Assembly (NCBI GenBank): GCA_030831375.1
Contig: JAURLF010000120.1
Span: 1 to 5,579, forward strand
DNA: 5,579 nucleotides
Source of the DNA: Gaiellales bacterium
GTDB taxonomy: Bacteria > Actinomycetota > Thermoleophilia > Gaiellales > F1-60-MAGs149
Direction of reading: 5' to 3'
A program made the translations under genes and the position numbers. Of this stretch, positions 5,525 through 5,579 are shown in pieces. Every line of letters starts with the position of its first letter. The stretch's first letter is position 1. The notes beneath the pieces were generated by a model. That model made no database searches and was not told the DNA's origin. It saw only the letters and a list, made by a program, of their open reading frames with translations.

Positions 5525-5579
5525 TTATCCCGTGCGGGCGCGCAGGACGGCGCGGGCGTAGAGCGCGCCGGCGGCGAGC
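5525..5579 (-). CDS. C-terminal end of an unidentified protein
   Basis: A minus-strand frame enters from the right edge and ends at TAA 5525-5527. The 17 visible residues read LAAGALYARAVLRARTG: a short hydrophobic stretch then a basic tail, as at the end of a membrane protein. A CDP-alcohol phosphatidyltransferase (PgsA-like) is conceivable because such genes lie near garA in some actinobacteria, but 17 residues cannot show it. The gap to the FHA start is 53 nt. Confidence 0.4.
   Translation of the reverse strand, partial: LAAGALYARAVLRARTG

Noticed and set aside
1..5579. Mobile elements, CRISPR arrays, tRNA or rRNA genes, toxin-antitoxin pairs
   Set aside because: No transposase or integrase motifs, no spaced repeats, no tRNA-like cloverleaf sequences and no small paired frames with support were seen; coding is continuous and uniform in composition.

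Overview
This is a very GC-rich window with dense, nearly gapless coding. Codons end almost always in G or C, GTG starts are common and stop codons of neighbours touch or overlap. A GarA/OdhI-type FHA protein directly upstream of an FtsR-type MerR regulator, plus a DnaE2-type error-prone polymerase, points to the phylum Actinomycetota. The style of the secreted glycoside-hydrolase-like proteins suggests class Thermoleophilia (Solirubrobacter/Conexibacter-like). That class placement is inference; the phylum is fairly safe.

Layout: (1) 1-527, plus strand: the C-terminal end of error-prone DNA polymerase DnaE2, with its OB-fold. (2) 531-2192, minus strand: a secreted three-part protein made of a GH5-like barrel, a peptidoglycan-binding domain and an intact YkuD L,D-transpeptidase domain. 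(3) 2246-3364, plus strand, divergent from (2) across 53 bp: a second secreted barrel protein of glycoside hydrolase clan A type, whose active-site motif WNEPN reads WPNPN. (4) 3361-5579, minus strand: a tight run read right to left. It holds the tail of an unidentified protein, a zinc-ribbon/FHA protein, an FtsR-like MerR regulator, adenine phosphoribosyltransferase (apt) and a GNAT acetyltransferase.

The minus-strand run looks like one operon: the gaps are 4 nt (FHA to MerR), 32 nt (MerR to apt) and a 4-nt overlap (apt to GNAT). It combines phospho-signalling and transcription control with purine salvage. Genes (2) and (3) form a divergent cell-envelope pair. In both, the positions where clan GH-A enzymes carry their two catalytic glutamates appear to hold other residues, so both barrels may be sugar-binding or structural rather than hydrolytic, while the transpeptidase site stays complete.

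No mobile element, CRISPR array, tRNA or rRNA is visible, and no stretch over 300 bases lacks a gene. The most interesting points are the twin degenerate GH barrels, the odd AAT codons in the broken motif, the zinc ribbon on a GarA-like FHA protein, and TANNNT boxes placed for leaderless transcripts.
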